NCBI RefSeq assembly: GCF_014204865.1
Contig: NZ_JACHMG010000001.1
Location: 2,542,001-2,606,000 of the forward strand
Reading direction: 5' to 3'
DNA length: 64,000 nt
Origin: Amycolatopsis jiangsuensis
GTDB taxonomy: Bacteria > Actinomycetota > Actinomycetes > Mycobacteriales > Pseudonocardiaceae
Below, in pieces: positions 41,346 to 50,000 of this stretch. A model generated the notes under the pieces. The model did no database searches. It was given only the letters and a program-made list of their open reading frames with translations, and was not told the DNA's origin. The translations under genes and the position numbers were made by a program. Position 1 is the first letter of the stretch, and each line of letters starts with the position of its first letter.

Positions 41346-42115
41346 AGCGCGACGGCTTCGGGGCGGGCGAGGCCGAGGTCACCGGACCGGCCCGCGGTGA
41401 TCAGTTCGACGATCTGGCTGTGCGTGACGTCCTTGGTCATGACCTCCGCCACGAGCCTGCCCAGGTACAGCACGTCGATGCGGTCGGCGACCTCGAACAC
41501 GTCGGCCATGTTGTGGCTGATCAGCACCACACCGAGGCCCTGTTCGGCCAGCCGGCGGACCAGGTCGAGCACCTGCCGGGTCTGCGCCACGCCGAGGGCC
41601 GCGGTCGGCTCGTCGAGGATGACGACCTGGCTGTTCCACAGCACCGACTTCGCGATCGCCACGGTCTGGCGCTGCCCGCCGGACAGCGCGGAAACGGGCG
41701 TGCGCACGGACTTCACCGTGCGGACCGAGAGCGAGGCCAGCGTCTCGCGCGCGGCCTTCTCCATCGCGGCCTCGTCCAGCAGCCAGGAGCTGCCGCGTTC
41801 GCGGCCGAGGAACATGTTCTGCACGATGTCGAGGTTGTCGGCCAGCGCGAGGTCCTGGTACACGACCTCGATGCCGAGCTCGGAGGCGTCCTTCGGGCCG
41901 TGGATGTGGGCTTCCTTGCCCTCGAAGCGCACCGTGCCGGTGTCGTACGGGTGGATGCCCGCGACGCATTTGACCAAAGTGGACTTGCCGGCCCCGTTGT
42001 CGCCGACGAGCGCGGTCACTTCGCCCGCCCGCACGGCGAAGTCCACGTCGTGCAGGACGTGGACCGGGCCGAAGCTCTTGTTCAGGCCGGTGATGTCGAG
42101 AATGGGCTCACTCAT
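41342..42115 (-). CDS. sugar ABC transporter ATP-binding protein, single domain
   Basis: 257 aa with one ABC domain: Walker A GDNGAGKST, signature LSGGQRQTVAIA, Walker B VVILDEPTAALG and the H-loop LISHN. Ribose/xylose ATPases are often tandem two-domain proteins of about 500 aa; this is a half-size form that must dimerise. Encoded between binding protein and permease and overlapping the latter. Confidence 0.92.
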   Translation of the reverse strand: MSEPILDITGLNKSFGPVHVLHDVDFAVRAGEVTALVGDNGAGKSTLVKCVAGIHPYDTGTVRFEGKEAHIHGPKDASELGIEVVYQDLALADNLDIVQNMFLGRERGSSWLLDEAAMEKAARETLASLSVRTVKSVRTPVSALSGGQRQTVAIAKSVLWNSQVVILDEPTAALGVAQTRQVLDLVRRLAEQGLGVVLISHNMADVFEVADRIDVLYLGRLVAEVMTKDVTHSQIVELITAGRSGDLGLARPEAVAL

Positions 42116-42210
42116 GGGATTCGCTTGTCTCTCGCGTGGGGACCGGGCCGGGGCGCGTGGTCGGGGGGCACGCGCTCCGGCCCGGTGCTCTGGGTGCTAC
42201 CGGGGCCGGC

Positions 42211-43350
42211 TCAGGAGATGCCGTACTGGCTGCACTTGGCGGCGAGGTCGCCGACGCAGACCTCCGAGGCCTTCACGTAGCCCTGGTCGACGACCTTCTT
42301 GACGTCGTTGACGGTGATCAGCTGCGGGGTCAGCAGCACCGACTTCAGGTCCCGGTTGTTCTTCGGGTCGTGCAGCTTGCCGGTCGCGATCTTGTCCGCG
42401 GCCGCGGTGTCGTTCTTGGCCAGCGCGCCGGCCAGCTTCGCCGCGTTCTCGGCTTCTTCCTTGATCGGCTTGAAGATGGTCAGCAGCTGGTCACCGCGCA
42501 GGATGGCCTGCAGCCCGGCCGAGGTGGAGTCCTGGCCGGTGACCGGAACCTTGCCGTTGAGGCCGTTCTTCTTCAGCACCGTGATGACCGCGCCCGCCAG
42601 CTCGTCGTTCGCCGCGACGACGCCGTCGACCTTGCCGCCCGCGCGGCTGAAGATCTGCTCGAAGGTCTGGCCGCCCACCTGCGGGTCCCAGTCGTTGATC
42701 GGCTGCTTCTGGACCTTGGTCAGCTGGCCCGAGGCGTAGAGCGGGTTGAGGACCTTGTCGTGACCGTCGCCGAAGAGGGTCGCGTTGTTGTCCGTCGGCG
42801 CGCCCTCGATCTGCACGACCGCCGCGCCCTTCTTGGCCTTCAGCGCGTCGGCCAGGCCCTGCGCCTGCAGCTCGCCGACCTTCTCGTTGTCGAAGGAGAC
42901 GTAGTAGTCGGCCGAACCGCCGAGGCTGGGGCGGTCGTAGTCGATGACCGGGATGCCCGCCTTCTTGGCCTTGGACTCGATCTGGGCGCCGACCGCCGGA
43001 TCGGACGGCGCGATGATCAAGACCTTGACGCCCTGACTGATGAACCCGTCGGCCAGCGAGGCGAACTTCTGGTTGTCGCCCTGGGCGTTCTGGATGTCCG
43101 AGGAGAAGCCCTGCGCCGCCAGCGCGGACTGCAGCATCGGCTTGTCGAAGGCCTCCCAGCGGGCCGAGGTGGCGGTCTCCGGGAGGATCACGCCGACCTT
43201 GCCGTTGGCGCCGCCGCCGGCCGGGGCCGGTGCACCCGAGGAGCTGTCGTCCCCCGAGTCCCCGGCGTTCGAGCTGTTCGCGCCGCACGCGGTGAGCACC
43301 AGGCCGGCACTCACCGTCGCGGCGAGGAGGGTAAGGGTTCTGCTGCGCAT
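42211..43350 (-). CDS. sugar ABC transporter substrate-binding lipoprotein (XylF-like)
   Basis: 379 aa. Lipoprotein signal ending LVLTAC (Cys 22), a Ser/Gly linker, then a type I periplasmic-binding fold (KVGVILPETATSARWE; IIAPSDPAVGAQIESKAKKA; GVVAANDELAGAV; VPVTGQDS). Xylose-type binding proteins share this build, so a pentose is likely but unproven. ATG at 43350 follows GGAACGAGG. First gene of the operon, with an operator-like palindrome 63 bp upstream. The 95-bp gap to the ATPase gene is GC-rich. Confidence 0.92.
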   Translation of the reverse strand: MRSRTLTLLAATVSAGLVLTACGANSSNAGDSGDDSSSGAPAPAGGGANGKVGVILPETATSARWEAFDKPMLQSALAAQGFSSDIQNAQGDNQKFASLADGFISQGVKVLIIAPSDPAVGAQIESKAKKAGIPVIDYDRPSLGGSADYYVSFDNEKVGELQAQGLADALKAKKGAAVVQIEGAPTDNNATLFGDGHDKVLNPLYASGQLTKVQKQPINDWDPQVGGQTFEQIFSRAGGKVDGVVAANDELAGAVITVLKKNGLNGKVPVTGQDSTSAGLQAILRGDQLLTIFKPIKEEAENAAKLAGALAKNDTAAADKIATGKLHDPKNNRDLKSVLLTPQLITVNDVKKVVDQGYVKASEVCVGDLAAKCSQYGIS

Positions 43351-43412
43351 CCTCGTTCCTTCCGGATCAAGCTCGCGGGCGGTGGATCCGGGGAGGCCGG
43401 CGCACCGTCGCG

Positions 43413-43437
43413 CATATGTTGTGGCCGACAACATATG
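43413..43437. promoter_or_regulatory. perfect palindrome, likely ROK-regulator operator
   Basis: CATATGTTGT-N5-ACAACATATG, a 10-bp perfect inverted repeat and strikingly AT-rich for this DNA, lies 63-87 bp upstream of the sugar-binding protein start. Confidence 0.7.
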
Positions 43438-43673
43438 TCGCCGAGGGGCTTCGGGGAAGATGGCTGGATCGATGGAACGACACCAAATGGACACGGTTCG
43501 GCAACAGGAGCCGGAAACACTCCCGACTCTGACGCAGTGGTCCGTACCACTCACCGACGGTGACGGTTTCGAGTAGCACCGGAAGCCCGCGACGCCTCCT
43601 CGACGGAACTGGATTTCCCGCGAGGAAGCCTTCACCGACCGCACGACGGGAGGTGGCCGGGACGGAACGCGCG
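43438..43673. other. gene-free interval
   Basis: No supported gene. It is more AT-rich than its surroundings. A 34-codon frame at 43472-43576 has no ribosome binding site of note and no recognisable product. Confidence 0.4.
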
Positions 43674-45431
43674 TCACCAGGAGCGGAGCGTGACGATCCG
43701 TTCCTCGAGCTGTTCCACCGTGGCCATCGCAGTGGGCGGTCCGCCGCACACCCTGCGTAGTTCGTTGTGGATCGCGCCGTGCGGCTTTTTCGTCCGGTGG
43801 TGGTACATGCCGACGAGCGCGTTCAGTTCCTTGCGCAACGCGGCGATCCGCTCGCTGACCGACTGCGGACGGGCGGGTGCCGCGGGCTGGTCGTCGGCGG
43901 CGGGCCGGCGCCGCTTCTCGTCCGCGAGCTGCTCCTCCTGCCGCTTGCGCAGCAGCGCGCGCACCTGGTCGGGCTCGAGCAGCCCGGGCAGGCCGAGGTA
44001 CTCCTGCTCCTCGTCGGTCCCGGAGAAGACCGCGGTGCCGAACGAGTTGCCGTCGTAGATCACCTGGTCGAGCTCGGCCGAGGCGTGCAGCGAGGTGAAC
44101 GCCTTCTCCTCCTCGCCCGGTTCGTCCTCGGTCCGGTTGGCCTGGGCGAGCAGTTCGTCGTCCCAGCCTTCCTTCTCCCGGTGCGGTTTGCCGAGCACGT
44201 GGTCGCGCTGCGCTTCCAGCTCACTGGCCAGCTCCAGCAGCACCGGCACGCTCGGCAGGAACACGCTCGCCGTCTCGCCCTTGCGCCGCGCCCGCACGTA
44301 CCGGCCGATCGCCTGGGCGAAGAACAGCGGCGTGGACGCGCTCGTGGCGTACACACCGACCGCCAGCCGCGGCACGTCGACACCTTCGGAGACCATCCGC
44401 ACCGCGACGATCCAGCGTTCGGTGGTCTCGGAGAACTCCTTGATCCGCCCGGACGCCTTCGGATCGTCGGACAGCACCAGCGTGGGCATCTCGCCGGAGA
44501 TGCGCTGCAGGATCTTCGCGTACGCGCGGGCGGATTCCTGGTCGGTGGCGATGACCAGGCCGCCGGCGTCCGGGACGCCCTGGCGGACCTGGGAAAGCCG
44601 GGTGTCGGCGGCCTGCAGCACCGCGGGCACCCATTCGCCCGCCGGATCGAGCGCGGTACGCCACGCCCGGGCGTTCTGCTCGGCGGTCAGCGGTTCACCC
44701 AGCCGCGCGGTGAACTCCTCGCCCGCACTGGTACGCCAGGACGCCTCGCCGGAATAGGCGAGGAACACCACCGGCCGGACCACGCCGTCGGCGAGCGCGT
44801 CGGAATAGCCGTAGGCGTGGTCGGCCTTGCTGCGCTGGAACCCGCCCGCGTCCGGTTCGTAGGTGACGAACGGGATCGCCGAATCGTCACTGCGGAACGG
44901 GGTGCCGGTGAGCGCGAGCCGGCGCACCGCGGGGGTGAACGCCTCGCGGATCGCGTCGCCCCACGACTTCGCGTCGCCGCCGTGGTGGATCTCGTCGAGG
45001 ATCACCAGTGTCTTGCGGTTCTCCGTGCGCACCCGGTGCAACGTCGGGTGCGCGGCCACCTGCGCGTAGGTCACCGCGACCCCGCGGTAGTCCCGCGAGG
45101 TGACCCCGGTGGTGTTGCGGAAGTTCGAGTCGATCGCGATGCCGGCCTCCGCGGCCGCGCTCGCCCACTGGTGCTTGAGGTGCTCGGTCGGCGTGACGAT
45201 GGTGACCGCCTCGACCGTGCGGTCCGACAGCAGCTCGGCCGCGATCCGCAGCCCGAACACCGTCTTGCCGGCGCCGGGCGTGGCGACCGCGAGGAAGTCC
45301 TTCGGCCGGGTGGACAGGTACTTCGTGAGCGCGCGGCGCTGCCAGGCCCGCAGCGGCCGCACGGTGGCGTCCTGCCCGGCGGGCGGCGCACCGAGAACCC
45401 CCTGGGTCGTCTCGGACAAAGCTCGGCTCAC
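43674..45431 (-). CDS. DEAD/DEAH-box (XPB/UvsW-type) helicase
   Basis: 585 aa from the GTG at 45431 (GGAGGAGGGG directly upstream); in-frame starts further up to 45596 exist. Superfamily 2 motifs: LRAWQRRAL (Q-like), ATPGAGKTVFG (I), DEIHHGG (II), ALTGTPFRSD (III), RMVSEGVDVPRL (V) and QAIGRYVRARRKG (VI). The C-terminal ~190 aa are charged and lack a known domain, ending in a helix. It probably remodels DNA in repair or recombination; substrate unknown. Confidence 0.85.
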   Translation of the reverse strand: MSRALSETTQGVLGAPPAGQDATVRPLRAWQRRALTKYLSTRPKDFLAVATPGAGKTVFGLRIAAELLSDRTVEAVTIVTPTEHLKHQWASAAAEAGIAIDSNFRNTTGVTSRDYRGVAVTYAQVAAHPTLHRVRTENRKTLVILDEIHHGGDAKSWGDAIREAFTPAVRRLALTGTPFRSDDSAIPFVTYEPDAGGFQRSKADHAYGYSDALADGVVRPVVFLAYSGEASWRTSAGEEFTARLGEPLTAEQNARAWRTALDPAGEWVPAVLQAADTRLSQVRQGVPDAGGLVIATDQESARAYAKILQRISGEMPTLVLSDDPKASGRIKEFSETTERWIVAVRMVSEGVDVPRLAVGVYATSASTPLFFAQAIGRYVRARRKGETASVFLPSVPVLLELASELEAQRDHVLGKPHREKEGWDDELLAQANRTEDEPGEEEKAFTSLHASAELDQVIYDGNSFGTAVFSGTDEEQEYLGLPGLLEPDQVRALLRKRQEEQLADEKRRRPAADDQPAAPARPQSVSERIAALRKELNALVGMYHHRTKKPHGAIHNELRRVCGGPPTAMATVEQLEERIVTLRSW

Positions 45432-45647
45432 CCCCTCCTCCGGCCGCCGGTCGCGGCCGTGACGTGCGAAAACCCCCACGGTGGCACCGGCTTCGGCGCC
45501 GGTTTGCCGCGATGAGGGCACGCCGGTCAGCCTACCTTCCGGCACCCGCGGCGCCCGGCACCGGCACGGCCGGTGTCCCCCGGCACGCGTACGCACCGTG
45601 GGGGCGGCGAGCCAAAAACCCGCGGATGGACCATGCTGGGACCCACC

Positions 45648-47018
45648 ATGGGTGAGGTGAAACCGGACAGCGGGACGGCCGCGTCGGATCAGAGGCGGCC
45701 GAACCGCGCGCAGCCGGACCGGCTGCCGCCGGACGAGGCACGACGGGACCCGGCGCGGTCACTCGAGACTCGGCCGGACCCGGCGCGATCGCCCGAAGCT
45801 CGGCCGGACCGGACGCCACCCGGCACCCGGTCCCCGGAAGGCCCGCCGCCGGACACCCGGTCACCCGGCACTCCCCCACCGTCCACCGAGTCACCGTCCA
45901 CCCAGTCACCAGCCACCCAGCCCGGAAACGCCGTGCCCGAGAACCCACCGCCCGCCGCCGCGCCGCCGGATCCGCCGCCGGCGCAGCCGGAGAAGGCCGC
46001 CCGCAAGGGACCGTGGCGGCTCCTCACGCGCACCCTCGCGAAAGCATGGGACGGCAACATCTTCTCCGAGGCCGCCGAGGCCGCGTTCTGGCAGACGCTG
46101 TCCCTGCCGCCGCTGCTGCTCGGGCTGCTGGGCAGCCTCGGGTTCATCGGCGAATGGTTCGGCCAGGGCGTGGTGAGCGCGGTGCACGACCGGATCATCA
46201 CCTTCTGCCGCACCATCTTCAGCCAGAACGCGGTGCAGGAGATCATCGAGCCGACGGTGAACAGCATCCTCACCGTCGGCAAGGGCGAGATCGTGTCGAT
46301 CGGTTTCGTCATCTCGCTGTGGGCGGGATCGTCGGCGATGTCGTCGTTCGTGGACGCGATCACCGTGGCGCACGACCAGTACGGCGTGCGCAACGAGGTG
46401 TGGCAGCGGATCTTCGCGCTGCTGCTGTACCTGTGCGGCCTGATCGTGCTCGTGATCGGGCTGCCGCTGCTCGCGATCGGGCCGGACCTGCTGCCGGAGT
46501 TCTTCCCGGACGCGTGGCGGCCGACGGTGTCGTCCTGGGTGGGCACGCTCTACTACCCGGTGCTCGGCGTGATGATCGTGCTGGCGCTGACCACGCTGTA
46601 CAAGCTCGCGCTGCCGCGCCGGCTGCCGTGGCGCCGCGGGCTGCCCGGCGCGGTACTGGCCATGGTGGTGTTCCTGGTGTCCAGTATCGGGCTGCGCATC
46701 TACCTCAACTGGATCACCAAGACCGGCTACACCTACGGTGCGCTGGCCGCCCCGATCGCGTTCCTGCTGCTGATGTTCTTCATCGGGCTCGCGGTGGTCG
46801 GCGGCGCCTACTTCAACAGCGCGATCCAGGAACTGTGGCCGGCCCGCCCGACGCGGCGCCAGCGGCGCAAATGGCGCCGGCTGGAAATGGAGCGCGCCGG
46901 CGAACGGATGCGTGCCGAGGAGGGCCGCCGGCTGTGGGACCGCACCACGATGCCGCTGCGCCGGCCCCGGCACCCCGGCGACGGGCACGACGAGCAGGAC
47001 CCGCCGCACCCGTCGTGA
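45648..47018 (+). CDS. YihY/BrkB-family membrane protein (Rv2707-like)
   Basis: 456 aa from the ATG at 45648; starts at 45633 or 45573 cannot be excluded. Residues 1-~120 are a Pro/Arg/Ser/Thr-rich, probably disordered cytoplasmic tail with repeated PD and TRSP elements. Then six helices of the YihY fold (FWQTLSLPPLLLGLLG; FVISLWAGSSAMSSFVDAI; YGALAAPIAFLLLMF) and a basic C-terminus. The BrkB name comes from an old serum-resistance annotation; true function unsettled. M. tuberculosis has a homologue between sigA and sigB, as here. Confidence 0.85.
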   Translation: MGEVKPDSGTAASDQRRPNRAQPDRLPPDEARRDPARSLETRPDPARSPEARPDRTPPGTRSPEGPPPDTRSPGTPPPSTESPSTQSPATQPGNAVPENPPPAAAPPDPPPAQPEKAARKGPWRLLTRTLAKAWDGNIFSEAAEAAFWQTLSLPPLLLGLLGSLGFIGEWFGQGVVSAVHDRIITFCRTIFSQNAVQEIIEPTVNSILTVGKGEIVSIGFVISLWAGSSAMSSFVDAITVAHDQYGVRNEVWQRIFALLLYLCGLIVLVIGLPLLAIGPDLLPEFFPDAWRPTVSSWVGTLYYPVLGVMIVLALTTLYKLALPRRLPWRRGLPGAVLAMVVFLVSSIGLRIYLNWITKTGYTYGALAAPIAFLLLMFFIGLAVVGGAYFNSAIQELWPARPTRRQRRKWRRLEMERAGERMRAEEGRRLWDRTTMPLRRPRHPGDGHDEQDPPHPS

Positions 47019-47022
47019 GGTA

Positions 47023-47859
47023 CTACTGCTGGAAACGCCAGGTCTTGCTGTCGACCGCCACGCACACGCCCGGCGACACGACCACGACCCGCAGGGTGCC
47101 GTCCCGCTCGTCGAAGTCGATGCCCTCGGTCTCGAAGTCACCGTCGCACGAGCTTTCCAGCGGCAGCTGACCGAGCGAGGTCACGTGCCCGTCAACGTCC
47201 GAGCCGGACAGCTCGCCGTCCAGGTCGACCTGCAGCAGTGGCTTGGTGGTGTCGAAGAGGCTGCCGTCCGGATCGTCGGAGGAGCACAGCAGCCGGGTGC
47301 CGGACACGAAGTCACAGCCCTGGACGTCGCGCACCTGGTGGTCGAGGCGCACGGAGAAGGCGAAGGGCAGGTCCTTGCCCGGATCGGTGGCCGCGACGCC
47401 GGGCATCGGGTAGACCAGCAGCCGGTCCATCGTGCCCCATTCGCCCGACACCAGCCACTTCGCGTCCGGTGAGACCGCCGCGAAGGAGTTGTTGTCGGCC
47501 TCCCACGATTCCAGCTCGTGCCGGTAGTCGGCGCGGGTGCCGTCGGGAGCTTCGACCCGGTAGAGCTTCGCGCCCCGGTCGTCGCGCTGGTAGGGCTCGA
47601 CGTACCAGCCCTTCGCGGATCCGGGGTCGCCGAGGTGGCTCCAGCCCTGCGTGGCGAGGCCGGGGTCGACGGTGCCGACCCCGGTGTAGCGGATGGACGT
47701 GCCCGAGGACCGCTCGACGGTGGCCAGGCCCTGGCTCTCGTCCAGCGGGCGGGCCCGGTCCGAGCCGACGGTGGTCCACCCGGTGACGGCCCCTGCCGTC
47801 CCGGGTACCACCGCGGCGAGCAGCACGACAAGCGAAACGACGATCCCGGTTCTGCGCAT
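47023..47859 (-). CDS. secreted protein of unknown function, possibly beta-propeller
   Basis: 278 aa. Sec signal peptide (residues ~1-24, ending TAGAV). The rest has repeated short strand-like segments (AAVSPDAKWLVSGEWG is typical of a propeller blade) and Cys that may pair. No catalytic motif recognised. ATG at 47859 follows CCAGGAG. It converges on the BrkB-like gene with 4 bp between stops. Confidence 0.65.
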   Translation of the reverse strand: MRRTGIVVSLVVLLAAVVPGTAGAVTGWTTVGSDRARPLDESQGLATVERSSGTSIRYTGVGTVDPGLATQGWSHLGDPGSAKGWYVEPYQRDDRGAKLYRVEAPDGTRADYRHELESWEADNNSFAAVSPDAKWLVSGEWGTMDRLLVYPMPGVAATDPGKDLPFAFSVRLDHQVRDVQGCDFVSGTRLLCSSDDPDGSLFDTTKPLLQVDLDGELSGSDVDGHVTSLGQLPLESSCDGDFETEGIDFDERDGTLRVVVVSPGVCVAVDSKTWRFQQ

Positions 47860-47986
47860 CCGGTACTCCTGGGGAGAGGGAACTGGCGACGCGCAGCAGA
47901 TCTATCAGCCCGGCACCGGGGGCACAGCCACCGCGTGAAGGCTTTTCACATTCGTTCGCCCAGGAGTGCCCGGTCGCGCCGGGTGG

Positions 47987-48229
47987 TCAGTCGTCGCCGC
48001 CGGGACGGAGGCCCTCGTAGATCTTCTTGCACTTCGGGCAGACCGGCGCGCCCGGCTTCGGCGAGCGGGTGACCGGGAAGACCTCACCGCACAGCGCCAC
48101 CACGTGCGAGCCCATGACCGCGCTTTCGGCGATCTTGTTCTTGCGCACGTAGTGGAACATCTTCGGGGTGTCTTCGTCGGTCGACTCGGTGCTGTCGGTC
48201 TCCGGCTTGGTCAGCGTCTCGGTGCTCAC
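47987..48229 (-). CDS. DUF3039 family protein
   Basis: 80 aa. Conserved core: MFHYVRKNKIAESAVMGS, ALCGE and PVCPKCKKIYEGL. The Cys of ALCGE and the CPKC pair form a likely zinc site. Found across actinobacteria with unknown role. GTG at 48229 (MSTETLTKPE) is the probable start; ATG-like upstream codons lie too close to the neighbour. Confidence 0.85.
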   Translation of the reverse strand: MSTETLTKPETDSTESTDEDTPKMFHYVRKNKIAESAVMGSHVVALCGEVFPVTRSPKPGAPVCPKCKKIYEGLRPGGDD

Positions 48230-48286
48230 CCCACCATCATGCCTCAGCCGCACCGCCCCCGGAACGCCCGCACACGCCCCGGCCGC

Positions 48287-48550
48287 TCAGCGATCCGGAT
48301 CGGCGACGAGGTCCACCTCGACCTCGTCGCCTGCGCCCCGTCCGGTGTTCTTCCGGGTCTCGGCGTTGAACGAGACGAGGTAGCGCCCGCCCATCACCCC
48401 GATCGTCGTCCGGTAGCTGTAGCCACCGTCGACGGTGACGATCACGGGCACGCGCTTGCCCCGCCCGAAACCGAGCACGATCTCCTCGGGAACGACGATG
48501 CCGACGTTCTTGCCGCCGGTGGCCTCGAGGACGGTACGGAACGTGGTCAT
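48287..48550 (-). CDS. DUF1905 family protein
   Basis: 87 aa: FRTVLEATGGKNVGIVVPEE, then GRGKRVPVIVTVDG and a C-terminal DEVEVDLVAD, the compact beta fold of DUF1905. Function unknown. Its ATG overlaps the DUF998 stop (ATGA) and has AGGAGG upstream, so it is coupled to that gene. Confidence 0.82.
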   Translation of the reverse strand: MTTFRTVLEATGGKNVGIVVPEEIVLGFGRGKRVPVIVTVDGGYSYRTTIGVMGGRYLVSFNAETRKNTGRGAGDEVEVDLVADPDR

Positions 48551-49242
48551 CACGCCTCCTGGGGTCGCGTTCGTTCGGAGACCACCGGGTGCGGGACGAC
48601 CCGGTAGAGGTGCGCGGACGCGAGCGCGAGCCACAGCCAGCCGCCGAGCACGGCGAGCCACAGCAACGCGACCCCGGCCGGCGATCGCGCCAGCACGGCA
48701 CCGCCGGCGAAGCCGACCAGCACCACGAGAGCACAGACCAGACCGAGGCGGGCAGCCCCGGTTTCGCCGCGCCGGGCGGCCCAGCGCGAGAACGCGGCCG
48801 CCGCCGCGGCGAGGCAGACGAAACCGACCGCGCCGAAGAGCAGATGCAGGATGCCGCCGGCCGATGCCGTCCCGCTGCCCGTGCCGGGCGGGAAGCCGTC
48901 CACAGGATCTGGACCGAAGGCCGCGCTGAGCACGAGACACCCGCCGTAAGCGCCGGTGAGCACGCCGATGGCGAGCCCGCGGCCGTCACGGACCGCGCGG
49001 AGCACCCCGTAGGCCGCGGCCAGCGTCATCAGAGCCGACACGACGAAGACGGCCCGCTCGAGCCAGCCGTGTTCGCCGAGCATGAGCAGGCTCAGCGCAT
49101 GCCTTGCCGGATCGAACCCCGGGCGGGTCAGCCCCAGCACCAGGCTCGTGACCACATACCAGGGGCCGGCGACGACACCCCAGCCCAGCAGGCTGCGGGT
49201 GACCGCGGCCGAGCGGTCGAAGGTGGCGGGATCGTGCGGCAC
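48550..49242 (-). CDS. DUF998 family membrane protein
   Basis: 230 aa with six helices. PWYVVTSLVLGLTRPGFDPARHALSLL is the DUF998 opening in outline (first helix plus loop). Function unknown. GTG at 49242 fits a leaderless transcript: TGGACA (49277-49272), 17-bp spacer, TACCAT (49254-49249). Divergent from a TetR gene; both -35 elements lie in one operator. Confidence 0.82.
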   Translation of the reverse strand: MPHDPATFDRSAAVTRSLLGWGVVAGPWYVVTSLVLGLTRPGFDPARHALSLLMLGEHGWLERAVFVVSALMTLAAAYGVLRAVRDGRGLAIGVLTGAYGGCLVLSAAFGPDPVDGFPPGTGSGTASAGGILHLLFGAVGFVCLAAAAAAFSRWAARRGETGAARLGLVCALVVLVGFAGGAVLARSPAGVALLWLAVLGGWLWLALASAHLYRVVPHPVVSERTRPQEA

Positions 49243-49248
49243 GCGCTG

Positions 49249-49294
49249 ATGGTAGCCACCGGGAACTGGACTGTCCAGTTCCCGCCGTTATGAT
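49249..49294. promoter_or_regulatory. divergent leaderless promoters sharing a perfect 23-bp TetR operator
   Basis: Operator 49261-49283: GGGAACTGGAC, one central T, then GTCCAGTTCCC, perfectly palindromic. Minus promoter TGGACA-17-TACCAT for the DUF998 gene; plus promoter CTGGAC (49266-49271)-17-TATGAT (49289-49294) for the TetR gene. Both -35 hexamers lie inside the operator, so the repressor would block both. Confidence 0.8.
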
Positions 49295-49301
49295 GACCGG
49301 C

Positions 49302-49952
49302 ATGAGTGTCCGCCCAGACGAGCCGCCGACCGGGCGCACGGCGCAGAAGCGCCAGGCCATTCGCGCGGAGGCGACCACGCTGTTCCTGCGGCACGGTTTC
49401 CGGGGCACGAGCATGGACGAGATCGCGTCCGCGGCGGGAGTTTCGAAGCAGACCGTGTACAAGCAGTTCACCGGCAAGGAGCGGCTCTTCCGGGACATCG
49501 TGGAAGGCGTGGCACGCAATTCGGACACCGTGGTCCTGCGCATCACCGGGAGCTTCGGCGACCCGCCGGCCGGCACCCGGGAGGAGCTCGAGAGCAGGCT
49601 CGCCGCAGTGGCGCGCGCGTACCTCGACGGCGTTCTGCAGGAGCACGTCCTGTCCCTGCGGCGGCTCATCATCGCCGAGGCCGAGCAGTTTCCCGACCTC
49701 GCCGTCAGCTATTACGAGCAGGCGCCTTCGCGGGGCATCGAGGTCACCGCGCAGTGCCTGGAGCCCTATGTCGCCTCGGGGCTGCTCGCGGCGGACGACC
49801 TTCGGCTGGCCGCCGCGCAGTTCGCCTACTTGGCCCTTTCGCCGGCTCAGGACCGGGCCATGTTCGTGCCCTCGAAGCTCCCGTCTTCGCGCGAACGCGA
49901 CCGCCTCGCGGCGGCGGCCGCCCGGATGTTCCTGGCCGCCTACGGCAGGTAG
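49302..49952 (+). CDS. TetR-family repressor, autoregulated, controls the DUF998-DUF1905 pair
   Basis: 216 aa. HTH: MDEIASAAGVSKQTVYKQF. A TetR_C domain follows (RRLIIAEAEQFPDLAVSYYE, AefR/AcrR-like). ATG at 49302 sits 7 nt past the TATGAT -10, so leaderless; the ATG at 49290 overlaps the -10 and is rejected. Ligand unknown. Confidence 0.9.
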   Translation: MSVRPDEPPTGRTAQKRQAIRAEATTLFLRHGFRGTSMDEIASAAGVSKQTVYKQFTGKERLFRDIVEGVARNSDTVVLRITGSFGDPPAGTREELESRLAAVARAYLDGVLQEHVLSLRRLIIAEAEQFPDLAVSYYEQAPSRGIEVTAQCLEPYVASGLLAADDLRLAAAQFAYLALSPAQDRAMFVPSKLPSSRERDRLAAAAARMFLAAYGR

Positions 49953-50000
49953 CGGACCCGCTGCCGCGCGGGTCCCGGCGATCACCGATGATGTCCGTCC

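Noticed and set aside
43472..43576. 34-codon frame (MERHQMDTVRQQ...), considered as a lasso or other peptide precursor
   Set aside because: No clear ribosome binding site, no maturation genes nearby, and codon use unlike the surrounding genes.
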